Below, in pieces: positions 46,067 through 57,451 of a DNA stretch of 64,000 bases. The position numbers and the translations under genes are program-made. The stretch covers positions 47,799,546-47,863,545 of the forward strand of contig CM071600.1 of the NCBI GenBank assembly GCA_036435485.1, in the 5' to 3' direction. The first letter of the stretch is position 1. The number at the start of each line of letters is the position of its first letter. The notes beneath the pieces are model-generated. The model did no database searches. It saw only the letters and a list, made by a program, of their open reading frames with translations, and was not told where the DNA came from. This DNA is from Saposhnikovia divaricata. Lineage: Eukaryota > Streptophyta > Magnoliopsida > Apiales > Apiaceae.

Positions 46067-47167
46067 ATGGCTAAAACTTCACGATTGCAAGGAAATCAAG
46101 ATTCTTCTAGCGTATACTATATTCATCCGTCAGATGCTTCAAGTACTCAGTTAGTTTCTGTAAAATTTTCTGGTTCTGGTTTTCACAATTGGAAACGATC
46201 TATGACTTTGACATTGTCTGCTAAGAACAAATTAGGTTTCGTTGATGGAACAATTAAAACTCCAGTGATTACATCTGTTGACTACAAGTATTGGGAAAGA
46301 TGTAACAATCTTGTGATATCTTGGCTTATAGCTAACTTGGATGAAACAATAGCAAAAAGTGTATTGTTTATGCAGACTGCTGAAGAGATTTGGAAATATC
46401 TTGATGACAGATTTGGATACACTTCTATGGCACAAGTGTATTCACTTGAACAACAGTTGTTAGAAATCAATCAAGGTCATGACACCATATCTTAGTTTTT
46501 CACTAAGATCAAAACAATCTACGATGGTCTAAATGATGCAAATCCGTTGCCTTATTGTACTTGCAATAAGTGTACCTGTAATTTGTCTCAGAGGTTGATT
46601 CATAAACAACATGAACACAGGGTGTTACAATTTATGATGAAATTATCTGATCAGTTTTCTCAGATAAGGGGAAATGTACTCATGATGCAACCTTTACGAA
46701 CTATTTCTCAAACTTATAGGTTGTTTGCTCAGGAAGAAAGGCATAAAGAGATTGCTTCTGTTACTTCACAAACTGAGTCTGTGGCATTCTATGGAGATAA
46801 AAGGAGATTTAAATCTCATAATCAAGGAGCTAGGACTTCATTCTCTTCTCAGAATCAAGGAGTTAGACCTTCATTCTCTTCTAATATTCAATAGAATTCC
46901 AGAATTGATACTCAGACCTACAAAAAAGGAAGCAAGCCTGCATCAAACTATTTTTGCAATCATTGCAAAATACCTGGACATAGTATGGAAAGGTGTTTCA
47001 AGTTGAATGGATATCCACCTGGCTTTCAGGAAAGACAAGGTAGAAAATTTGCAGCAGCTGTGCAAAATGATGCTGAATTTACTAGAATTGACAATAATCA
47101 AGTCACTTAAATTTCTGAAAATGATAATGACACTTAAACTGTCAGCTTATCTCAGTATAACCATCTC
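46067..47167 (+). pseudogene. Element E gag region
   Basis: ATG 46067 begins a Copia gag protein (FHNWKRSMTLTLSAKNKLGF, AEEIWKYLDDRFG). A knuckle CNHCKIPGHSMERC lies near 46955-46995, followed by FKLNGYPPGF. In-frame stops lie at 46493-46495 (TAG), 46892-46894 (TAG), 47108-47110 (TAA) and 47135-47137 (TAA). All stay in one frame that continues into pol, so the intact parent made a single Gag-Pol polyprotein, unlike elements A and B. Confidence 0.9.
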
Positions 47168-48639
47168 TTGAACATGTATAATCAGAAGAATGATTCAACT
47201 AAAGCTGATGACACTGGAAAAGTAGCTTTATTGGCAGGTAATTACTGCTTATTATCTACTCCTGCACATTCTTGGATAATTGATAGTGGTTCAACAGATC
47301 ATATTTGTCCAAATCTTGATAGTTTCTTACATTTTGAATCTGTTCAAAATACTGATAATAAAATTATTATTCCCAATGGAAGCAGCGTAAAGGCTTTACA
47401 TGTTGGTTCAGTGCAGTTAACTGATGATATTATCTTAACCAATGTTCTTCATGTACTTGAATTCCAGTTTAAACTGATATCTGTACACAAGTTATGTAAA
47501 GATTTAAATTGCAGATTAGTTTTCACTGATGAAAGGTGTTTTATTCAGGGCAATTCCTTGAGAAGGCCTCGGATTCTTCTTGGTAGCATTTCACATGGTT
47601 TGTACAGCTTTCAATCTTCTCAAAATTCTGGTTCAATTGTCAATTCTAAGCATTGCAATGCTGTTAGACTCAATTCTGTGACTGAAGCTCAGACTTGGCA
47701 TCAAAGACTTGGACACTTACCTTTCCAGCAAATGAAGATTGTTTTTCCAGAAACTCAAAGTTCTCTACATACATATGTTTGTCAAATCTGTCCTGCAGCT
47801 AGACAAGTCAGACAATCGTTTCCTATTAGTTCTATAAAATCAGACAAAGCCTTTCAATTACTTCATGTTGATATATGGGGTCCTTATAAAGTGAAATCCA
47901 TTTCTGGTTGTACAAAATTTCTTACAATTGTAGATGATTTTACACGTTTCACTTGGACATATCTTATTAAGTGTAAATCTGAGGTATCCTCTGTACTTGA
48001 AAATTTTCTGGTTTATGTGGAGAATCATTTTCATGCCAGTGTGCTTTATATAAGAAGTGATAATGCTTTGGAATTCAGTGCTGGATCTTGTGCTCAGTTG
48101 TTTAAATCTAAAGGCACATCCCATCATACCAGCTGTGCTTACACTCTATAACAAAATGGTGTTGTGGAGAGGAAGCACAGACATTTACTAGAAACAGCTA
48201 GAGCTATTTTTATTCAAGCAAAGTTACCACAAAAGTTCTGGGGTGATTCTATCCTGTGTGCAACTTATCTCATAAACAGAATGCCTTTAAAGTCTATTCA
48301 TAATTCTACTCCTTATTTTAAGTTATATGATTCTGATCCTGATTTATCCAATCTTAGAGTATTTGGTAGCCTTTGTTTTATATCTACTCTCAAAGTGCAT
48401 AGGTCAAAGTTTGACTCAAGAGCAGATGCTGCTATTTTCTTAGGTTATTCAAATACTACTAAGGGATACAGAGTATATAATTTGAAAACCAATCAAATTC
48501 TTATTTCCAGAGATATAGTTTGTCATGAAACTATTTTCCCTTTTCATATTATATCTCAATCTTCTACTGCTGATTTTCTGAATACTACTTTTTTACTAAA
48601 ATTTTCTGATTTTCCTAATGTAGTAGATGATAATACTAC

Positions 48640-50142
48640 TGTTAGCACAAAATCACGCAAGCGTACGTGGTCACAAGTAATATATAAGGTTAAGTCCAAA
48701 TTCGTTCCCACAGGGATCAGGTTATGGTTATTTTCAGTAAATGCACCTATTCAACAATGTATGATCTTAATTCACTGCTAAGACAAGTAATTAATTGAGA
48801 TTTTAATTAACTAAATTTAACTAATATGCAATTTTAGAATTAACTAGCTAATGAGATCTAAAATCAAATTACTTATATGGGAATAAACATGGAATTCTAA
48901 CTTCATTATCTACTTCACTTAGAGTCGCAGCCTTTAATCAATACATGTGATGGTTTTGATATCTGATCGGACAACACGAAATAAGTAAAAGCTACCTCTC
49001 GGTATACTAATACCAAACTACGCATGCATCCACAAAAGAGATAGAAGATGGGTAGACACCAATTATGTTTAGACCCTATATCTCTATAGAATTTGAAAAC
49101 ATAAAGGTTTAAGCACAAGTTATCCACTTAGATCACATAGGGCTGCATAATATCTCTATTTACGCCACAAATCATGATGTTAAAACATCAACCTATCCTA
49201 TGCTAGCATGGCAAGTTCTAAATCTCAAGATCCACTCTCGTTTAGCAAGAGATTAACAAATTAGATGTTCGCGACGCATCTAAATACATGAAACACAACC
49301 ATACGAGGATATCAAGAATTCACCACACATAAATCTTTAAAGCATATAAACTACTAAGCTACATAGATAACTCCATTAGAATCCCATGACAACGATTAGC
49401 TCATAATTGAACCGTTCATCGTCATGGGTTTTGATGAAAACATAATATAAAACAAGATATGAATAAAAGAAGTAATTATATTAATAAACAAAGAGTTAAG
49501 AAAACAAATCTATAATCCAGAATAACACAAAGGATGAAGTAGATCTAGATCCGTTGCTTGTCACGAGCGTGGAATCCTTCTCTCCTTTTCCCCCTTGCAG
49601 ATCTAAGCTATGTTACAATAATAATAACTAATAATATGTCTCTCTCTATTACAATGGTATGATGTGTTTATATAGGCACTACAAGTCTTGCCCAGCAAGA
49701 AAATACAAAACAGAATTATAATAGAATTTCTGCAAGATACGTTTCCTAATTTGATTATGTTTTGTAAGGAAAATTCGTGGCTGACTTTTCTTCAGATTTT
49801 CTGGAACGTTCCCCACGTAATTGGACCTCTGGACTATCTTAGAATGATAGGAAATCTCGTTATCTTCGCGTGGACTGCTTACGGGCCTAAAACGGACTTC
49901 TAGAACTCAAGATATGGCCAAAACAGTGTAAACTGTGCAACCCTTCTCGAAAATCCGAATTTTAATCAATTAATTCCCAAAAAATTATAAAAGCATCCAC
50001 CTTAGTCAACATTCTCGTAATTCTGCACAACTAAGCAAAACACATCAAATCTACAACAACTTGAGCCCAAGACAATCAATTTAAGCCGAAATTAAGCGAT
50101 CCGAAATTAAGCGATCCAAGTGGATATAAAATCCACTTATCA
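48640..50142 (-). mobile_element. Solo LTR inside element E
   Basis: The segment starts TGTTAGCACAAAATC and ends ATCCACTTATCA, flanked by the 5-bp duplication ACTAC (48635-48639 and 50143-50147), within the pol frame of element E. It has no ORF and no PBS or PPT inside, as expected of a 1503-bp solo LTR left by LTR-LTR recombination. It shares its ends and many internal blocks (ATTCGTTCCCACAG, TTTAGACCCTATAT) with 60556-62560. The minus-strand assignment follows from the PPT beside that related copy. Confidence 0.85.
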
Positions 50143-51970
50143 ACTACCACAGTCACTGTTCATCCCTCTGATCATAATTTTTACTCTCAGGATACTAATA
50201 GTTCTCATAATACTATTAGTTCTCAAGATACTATTAATTCATCTACATCTAAATCAAATTCTCCTTCCACTTCTGATACATCTGTTGCATCTGTTCCTAT
50301 TAGAGTATCTAATAGAAATAAAAATGCTCCCTCATATCTTACTGGTTACTATTGCAATTCCAGTCTTAATTCTACTTCACAATGGTGCAATCTAGTATCT
50401 AGCTCTACCTTGCCATCCTCTCATTTCCAGCTAATGTCTAAACAATCTGTTATTACTGAACCATCTAGTTATACAGAAGCCTTTAAAAATCCTATTTGGG
50501 TTGCAGCAATGCAAAAGGAACTTAATGCATTACATAAAAATCAAACTTGGGAAATGGTACCTTTACCTCCAGGAAAGAAAGCTATTGGTTGTCGTTGGGT
50601 TTTCAAGGTTAAACTCAATGCATATGGTACTTTGGAACGATGTAAAGCCAGACTTGTTGCTAAGGGTTATAACCAGAAACTTGGAGTTGATTTTACTGAG
50701 ACTTTTTCACCAGTAGTAAAGATGAGTACTGTGAGGTGTATTCTTTCAGTTGCAGCTAGCAGGAAATGGGATGTTTTTCAACTAGATGTTAATAACGCGT
50801 TTTTACATGGAGACTTAGTTGAAGAAGTATATATGACAGTCAGTACCAGAAGGGATTGATAATCCACTGAATTTGATTTGTAGACTCAGGAAATCTTTAT
50901 ATGGTCTCAGACAAGCATCAAGACAATGGGCAGATAAACTTACTCATGAGTTAATAGCCCAAGGTTTTGTACAATCGAAGAACGATTATAGCATGTTTAC
51001 TTACAAGACTACAACTGATATCACTATTCTAGCAGTGTATGTCGATGACATCATTATCACAGGCAGTAATGTGGCACATATTCAGTCTATTAAAGATCAT
51101 CTGCATGATATGTTTACCATAAAGGATTTGGGAGTTCTACATTGCTTTCTTGGTATCGAGATAGCTTACTTACCTGATGGCATTGTTATGAGTCAAACTA
51201 AGTTCACTAAGGAGCTTTTACAAGGTTGTCAGCTAGACATTTCTAAGAAGGCAGTGACACCTTTGCCATTAAACATGAAATTACATGCCTCTGAAGGTGA
51301 ACTCTTACATGATCCTGAGCATTACAGATCTCTTATTGGTAAACTTAACTTTCTTACGAACACACGTCCTGATCTTAGCTATACAGTTCAATTGTTAAGT
51401 CAATTTATGCAATCCCCACGAACGTCTCATTATGAAGCTTTACAGTGTAGCTCATACAGCAGGTCAAGGCATTAAGCTATAGAATTCTGATTCCTTAACA
51501 TTGCAAGCATACTCTGATTCTGATTGGGCGTCCTGTCCAGATTCAAGACTATCAGTAACAGGTTATGTTCTTTTATTGGGAGGTTCTCCTATTACTTGGA
51601 AATCGAAGAAGCAAGCAATAGTTTCTCGTTCATGTTCAGAAGCTGAATATCGTGCTATGGCTGCAGCAGCTTCTGAAGGAACATGGGCTGTTAGTTTGTT
51701 GCAGGAGTTGGGAGTTTGTAATTTGGAACCAGTTACACTCCATTGTGACAATCATTCTGCTCTACATATAGCAAAAAATCCGGTATTTCATGAGTGAACC
51801 AAACACATAGAGGTTGATTGCCATTTTACTCGTGACAAGGTTCTTGAAGGATTACTTCAACTATCATATTTACCAACAAAAAACCAGCTGGCTGATGTTC
51901 TTACAAAGACACTACCATCTACTCAAATGCAAGATCTGTGTTCCAAGTTAGGCATCGTTTTCGATTCTAA

Positions 51971-51982
51971 CTTGCGGGGGGG
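51971..51982 (+). other. Polypurine tract of element E
   Basis: CTTGCGGGGGGG immediately precedes the 3' LTR. Confidence 0.75.
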
Positions 51983-52205
51983 TATTGAGAATATTAAGAT
52001 AGATGGTAGTTTAATTTCTAGAAATAGAAAATAGATTTATAATTTCCAGCTGTAAATGATTAGAGAGTTAGTTAGAAAGTTTGTTAGTTTTTCCCGCTTT
52101 TTTCTTTATAACCTCTACTTGTATATAAGAGAGTTAGCTCTCTCATTCTGTGCTCTTCTGAATCAATTCAATACATTTCTTTCTCTCTTGTTCATAAATT
52201 TGTCA
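51983..52205 (+). repeat. 3' LTR of element E
   Basis: This 223-bp LTR matches the 5' LTR at about 98% outside the 18-bp duplication. Confidence 0.9.
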
Positions 52206-53460
52206 GCGATCATAAATTAAATTATACAAATCATCCTAGCTGCTCTTTAAGATACAAAAATGTTATAGTTTCCAAAATCGTAAATGATTCTCGAATAATA
52301 AGATGTTACTATGTTATTGAGTATTTTATTATAAATATGATAGATCTCTGGTGCATAAATATGAGTTTCATAAATAAAAATACGATACATGTCATTTGGA
52401 AGCATATTTGGGATCCAATTGGAATATGTAACACTACTGTTTAAGATATATACCGATGGAACGCTTACATATTTAATGGAATTTTAGCTATCTGATGAAG
52501 ATTAAGATCCCTTGCTTATTCAATTTTTTGCTTTTCAATTTGATTTTTACCGTTTTTGTAACTCAGTAGATTAGAAAACAAATATACTATATATCCGGTG
52601 AAGGATACATGCAGGCGGGTATGAAAACTGAAAATGTGTGTCACGGGTGTTATTCTACATTTTCAACGAAACTATATACATGAGTGTGACATAGAAAAGA
52701 AAGATAGACATTATTACGACACAAACAATATTAATGCTGGAATTTTCCAAATAATTTTACAACATTTTTAAGATATTCCGATTTAAGATTCATCATTTTA
52801 GTATTTAGAGCTAGTCTGTTTTATGAGGAGTACTTTTAAAACTAGAATTTAAACTGAAAAAATATAGCCTCAAATTATATATGCAATTTTCCGATACTTG
52901 ACGAGGATAACCATCAGTTCAAATGAATACTAGCATATCATTCAAATGTGATCTTGTAATTTAATGTCATTAAAAATTCTAATCTAATTTTATCCCATTC
53001 CATAACTTAAGAACCCTATCCAAATTCATCAACGAAATCCATTCGGCAGTGATGAAGGTGGTACTTGTAAATACTCTTTCAACAAATCGCAGGAATGTTC
53101 CTCCGGGTTCAGCGATTGTTTCTGTTTTATGTTTGTTCGACGCGATCATTATTGTAGATGCCGTATGGCTTTTATTATTGATTGAATTACTATTACTCAA
53201 AAAAAAAAAAAAACAGTCATTTTATCCACAGTCATGGACACGCCCCACCTAGGTCCCACACGCATATGTCCCCACATCTTATTTTGTTTTGTTCCCTGCT
53301 CCTTCGTCCACGGTTAAAGTCTTTGAGCACACTGTGTAGGTCCCACACGTATATTGTCCAATTACAAAGCAATTTCATAACTTGGAAACGTTATAGAAAG
53401 TGAGATGACATACAAAGGCTGGGCCACTAAATAGTCACTAATCCACATCATTTCATTACA
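52206..53460. other. Upstream region of the S40-like gene
   Basis: No gene is seen. At 53150-53215 a GTAGATGCCGTATGGCTTTT segment runs into a poly(A) tract; a similar module occurs at 56785-56845, so this may be a LINE/SINE or processed 3' tail. Single-copy-like AT-rich sequence fills the rest and may hold distal promoter elements. Confidence 0.5.
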
Positions 53461-53492
53461 AGACAAACGCATTCACCCCTTAAGTTTTTCTC

Positions 53493-53499
53493 TATAAAT
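53493..53499 (+). promoter_or_regulatory. TATA box of the S40-like gene
   Basis: TATAAAT in TTCTCTATAAATTCTCTCC lies about 150 bp before the start codon and just upstream of the CT-rich leader. Confidence 0.7.
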
Positions 53500-53540
53500 T
53501 CTCTCCGTCTCCATACCATTTTCCAATTCTTACTTCCCAT

Positions 53541-53547
53541 AATTCAG

Positions 53548-53587
<40 letters not shown>

Positions 53588-53620
53588 TCTCTCTCCCTCT
53601 CCCTCTCTCTCTCTCTCCAG
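53541..53620 (+). repeat. (CT)n tract in the 5' leader of the S40-like gene
   Basis: About 65 bp of nearly pure CT lies between the TATA box and the ATG. CT-rich leaders are common in highly transcribed plant genes. The tract length probably varies between individuals. Confidence 0.9.
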
Positions 53621-53640
53621 CACACAACTATAGTGTTAAC

Positions 53641-54036
53641 ATGGCTGATCAAGAACTCCAAGAATCCGATATTCTTTTCCAAGAAAATGGCAACGAAGAT
53701 CACTACGATCACCGGCGAAATCCCAATTCTAAGAAGTTAAAGAGAAACAAGAAGAAAAAGGAGAATTCACGGCCGGTGAACATACCGGGAAATGCATCTG
53801 TCCCAACCACAAACTCGTCATGGTTTCGAACAATGGACTCCAAAAATTTGTTCGAAGAATCATACGAGGATGACGCTGGAGTTGGTATAACGCCGCCCCA
53901 CGTGATCTTGAGGCGGCGTATGAACGGGAAAATGGCATTCTCGGTGTGTTTCGGGAATGGAAGGACTTTGAAAGGAAGAGATTTAAGTCAAGTCCGGAAT
54001 TCCATTCTAAGGATGACTGGTTTTTATGAATCGTAA
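53641..54036 (+). CDS. Senescence regulator S40-like protein (DUF584)
   Basis: A single-exon gene of 131 residues starts at ATG 53641 (TTAACATGGCTGATC). The N-terminal half is acidic, then basic (KKLKRNKKKKENSR near residues 33-46, a candidate nuclear localisation signal). The C-terminal half carries the S40/DUF584 signature: PPHVILRRRM, MAFSVCFGNG and TLKGRDLSQVRNSILRMTGF. Length and intronless structure fit S40 proteins, a plant family linked to leaf senescence and stress and reported as nuclear. TATA box and leader are present, the frame is undamaged, and it is the only apparently functional host gene in the window. The exact family member is not assigned. Confidence 0.92.
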   Translation: MADQELQESDILFQENGNEDHYDHRRNPNSKKLKRNKKKKENSRPVNIPGNASVPTTNSSWFRTMDSKNLFEESYEDDAGVGITPPHVILRRRMNGKMAFSVCFGNGRTLKGRDLSQVRNSILRMTGFYES

Positions 54037-54444
54037 AGCTATTTGTATTAGTATTAATTTATTAGCACTATTACAAGGAAAATAATTTTATTATTATTAT
54101 TATTATTCGTTTCCTTTCTATTGGTTTATTTTTATTTTGTTTAAGTACAAATTTGTAAGAGTATTCATGTTACTAGATCATTGGAGGTGTACGGTGTACC
54201 CAGAAATATTGAAATTATATATGTACAAGATACATTGGAGTAATTTGTTAGCAATTGTTTTTGACATTTTTTTTATGTGATATTGTGATGTATGTAGTGC
54301 GATATCAGGTTGATTTTCTTGTTTAAATTAAAAATATATCAAATTGTAAATTAAAATTAAATGTTTTTCAGTCCTAGTTTCGTTCAGAAAAATAAATAAA
54401 AGACTACTAGGCACCTCAGAACATCTCCAATGAGAATATGTATA
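54037..54444 (+). other. 3' flank of the S40-like gene
   Basis: This AT-rich region includes (TTA)n near 54090-54110 and plausible untranslated sequence. A MITE-like GAACATCTCCAATGAGAATATG at 54420-54440 borders the Helitron. Confidence 0.5.
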
Positions 54445-56430
54445 ACTAGTTGATAAAGCCGCGCTTCGCGGCGACGTTACAATATTTTTAAATTTTTTTA
54501 ATACATTTACGTTATATTATAATATTAATATTAAATTTTAATAATTAAATAATCTTCTCTAATGAATCAATTTCTTGTTAAATATGATTCTTTCGATTGA
54601 GCCGCTCTCTCATTAAAACCGAAATCCCAACTTTTTATACTTATATAATATTTTTTATCTATAAAAGTGAACCGTAAAAATAAAAAAAATTATGACTTCA
54701 GTATCAAATTCTAATAGCTAATACAATCTTTTCTAGTGAGCCGTCTTCCCGTTAAATACGTTTCGAGCCGCTCTTATTTGAAACCGAAATTCTAACTTCA
54801 TTATATAAAAAGAGTAAATTCCAATTTTTATATTCTTTAAACTTTCTAAGATTTATGGAGTTTTAAAAGATGAAAATACATCTTATATTTTCTGTATATT
54901 ATAGATATTCTTGTATTTATTTACAGTTTCCGCATGAAAATGTCTTTCTGTTATGTTAACATATCAAAAAAAAAAAATACGAAGACTTTTCCTTACGGGA
55001 ATAATATTACATTTATGGATATATTTTTGTAATGCAAGTACAATTAACTTGTATAAAAAAGTTAAAATAAAGGATTTCTAGGAAAAAAGATGTATAGTTT
55101 TAAAAAAATCGTATAAGACGTCTCCACCGCCCTCGTATTCTACTTCCAATAAAACAATTTATTTTATGTATTAATTATATATTTAAACATCTTTTATACG
55201 GTCTTATCTAATGAACCGCTTTCTTATTAAACACAATTATTACTATTGATTCGGTCTCTCGTTAAGACCAAAAACCTAACTTTTACATATATTACTTGTA
55301 TGATAATGTTTATCCATAAAAATCAAATCCTAAAAATAAAATAAAATTTATAACATCATATGATATTTTAATAGCTAGTACAATCTTTTATAATGAGCCG
55401 TCTTCCCGTTAAACACGTTTTGAGCCGCTCTCGTTTGGGATCGAAATTCTAACTTCATTACATATTATTGATGTTACTTATCTTACGCAACAATTTTTTT
55501 CCTTAAAATCAAAACCTAAAAAATAGAGTGAATTCCAATTTATACTTTCTCTAGATTTTCTAAAAGTTTTGGCGTTTTAGAAAATGAAAACACATCTTAT
55601 TCTTTATATTATAGATACTCCTGTATTTATTTAGGATTCCTGCATGAGATTGTTCTTTTACTCATTGTTCTTTTATTATGTTAACACATCATGAATAAAT
55701 TTTTCTAATATAAGTATAATTAACTTATATAAAAAATATATAGAATTTAAGAAGATCGTACTTTCTATAAAGTATTTAATTATATGTCTGCTCTATATAT
55801 TCAAACACCTATTCTAGTTCTAGTAGAACTTTTATTTATATATTTTTTCTATAAATTCGAACTCTCATTCACTATAAATTCGAACTCCTATTCTACTTCC
55901 AATAGAACTTTTAATCGTATGCCTTATATACTCCTGTATTTATTTAGGATTCCTGCATGAAATTGTTCTTTTACTCATTGTTCTTTTATTATGTTAACAC
56001 ATCATGAATAAATTTTCCTAATATAAGTATAATTAACTTATATAAAAAAATATATAATTTAAGAAGATCGTACTTTCTATAAAGTATTTAATTATATGTG
56101 TGCTCTATATATTCAAACACCTATTCTAGTTCTAGTAGAACTTTTATTTATATATTTTTTCTATAAATTCGAACTCTCATTCACTATAAATTCGAACTCC
56201 TATTCTACTTCCAATAGAACTTTTAATCGTATGCCTTATAAATACTAATTATACTTCCAATAGAACTTCTAATCATATGTCTTCCCTATAAATTCGAACT
56301 TCTCCTTTATAATTGATATTTAATATTTATTAGTGTTTAAAATTCTATAAAATTAGAAAAATCGATTTAGACGATATTAGAGCGCCACCTAAACTCCCGC
56401 TATCCTCCTTTATATATATATATTGATTGA
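54445..56430 (-). mobile_element. Non-autonomous Helitron (H1)
   Basis: On the minus strand the 3' end shows a GC-rich hairpin (GCCGCGAAGCGCGGC), then CTAGT followed by host T. The probable 5' end is TCAATCAATATATATATATA near 56430, preceded by host A. This is the TC...CTRR structure with A/T insertion. There is no Rep/helicase ORF. The interior has repeated GTGAGCCGTCTTCCCGTTAAA-type blocks and a 313-bp tandem duplication. The 5' end is less certain than the 3' end. Confidence 0.7.
55616..56240. repeat. 313-bp tandem duplication inside H1
   Basis: TACTCCTGTATTTATTTAGG starts at 55616 and 55929 and the following 313 bp are nearly identical, including paired ATAAATTCGAACTC words. The high identity indicates a recent event. 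Confidence 0.9.
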
Positions 56431-57451
56431 TGGTTGACTAAAAAAATTTAAATTAAAGAATAATTAAATTTTTACATGAGGATGGCAAGAAGAGCTCTTA
56501 GCAATATAGGTGTCATATTAGGTGGCATGAAATAAAATTATGTAAAAGAAACACACTCCAATGTGTAATTATTGTTCTTAACAAAAATTATAGATAATTA
56601 TATTGAGTTAAATATCAAATTGGTCACTGAAGTGGAAGTGGAAGCCGTATATCAATTCGTTCGCCAATCTCTCGGGTACATGTACATATATCAATTTGAA
56701 CAAATCACTTGATGGTATATTCAAGAGGTCTAAGAAGACTAGATTAATCTGCGATTGTATCTTTTTATGTTCAACTCAATTATTCTTGTAGATGTCGTAT
56801 GGCTTTTTATTAACAACTTAAATCCTTTGTTCAAAAAAAACATAGCAACGCCCAGTTATACATTAACTTCAGCTTCCGTTCCTTAATTTGAACGTAGAAG
56901 CCACACTTGTACTGCATCTACTTTCATTGTTAAATACTGTTTGAATTAATATATTAATTCGTACGTCAATCTCAATGGCCTATCATTTGAATCATTCATT
57001 TGAATCATTCGTATTCGATAATATATAGATTTTAAGAAATTTTTATACTATTTATTTTCAATTTTATAGTTATTCTCTCTGATTTAATTAATAATAAATA
57101 GTAAATTAATTTCTTAAAATCTAAATATATTAATAAAAAATATTAAAATTCATAACCTTTCATTTGGTTATAATATCATTTAAGAAAAATATGTAGAACT
57201 CGATGAAAAATTATATTTACTTCCCGAGTACATAATTACATATATAGAGGTATTTGTTTGATATATATTATCACTTTAGGATTTCAAATGATACCCGTTA
57301 AGATCAATGAATGAATTGATATATGGCCTCTGGCTCCACTATAGTGACCACTTTGATATTTAACACCAATCATATTTGATCGACTATATTCGTTAACTTA
57401 ATCCTTTAGCAAAAATATACACAACTTTCTCATTGTAGCTCTTAAAGACTT
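56431..57451. other. Intergenic, no gene seen
   Basis: This stretch is AT-rich. A poly(A)-ended GTAGATGTCGTATGGC module lies near 56787-56845. Statistically short frames only. Confidence 0.5.

Larger units (their letters stand above)
47168..51985 (+). pseudogene. Element E pol region: protease, integrase, RT, RNase H
   Basis: Protease WIIDSGSTDHICPN lies near 47270. The integrase zinc finger (TWHQRLGHLPF, CQICPAARQ) and core (LLHVDIWGPY, YIRSDNALEF, QNGVVERKHRHLLE) follow. A solo LTR interrupts at 48640-50142, after which the frame resumes. RT is at 50410-51470 (VFQLDVNNAFLHGD, VYVDDIIITGS). RNase H shows YSDSDWASCPDS and SCSEAEYRAMA. Lesions: TAA 48149-48151, a 4-bp CAGT tandem duplication near 50838-50845, a small deletion near 51445-51460, and TGA 51795-51797. 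Confidence 0.93.
45375..52205 (+). mobile_element. Element E: Ty1/Copia retrotransposon, degenerate
   Basis: The LTRs are 45375-45615 (241 bp) and 51983-52205 (223 bp). They start TATTGAGAAT, presumably decayed from TGTTGAGAAT, and end TTTGTCA. Flanks GCCAT and GCGAT look like a 5-bp duplication with one change. The PBS follows the left LTR directly and a G-rich PPT precedes the right LTR. Excluding an 18-bp duplication in the left LTR there are about four differences in 220 bp. Gag-pol is a single frame interrupted by stops, indels and a solo LTR. Lineage within Copia is not assigned; it is clearly different from the SIRE-type elements A and B. Confidence 0.93.

Noticed and set aside
54690..55450. 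Possible rRNA or tRNA-derived origin of the repeated GAGCCGTCTTCCCGTTAAA blocks
   Set aside because: There is no match to conserved rRNA or tRNA motifs; they are internal Helitron repeats.
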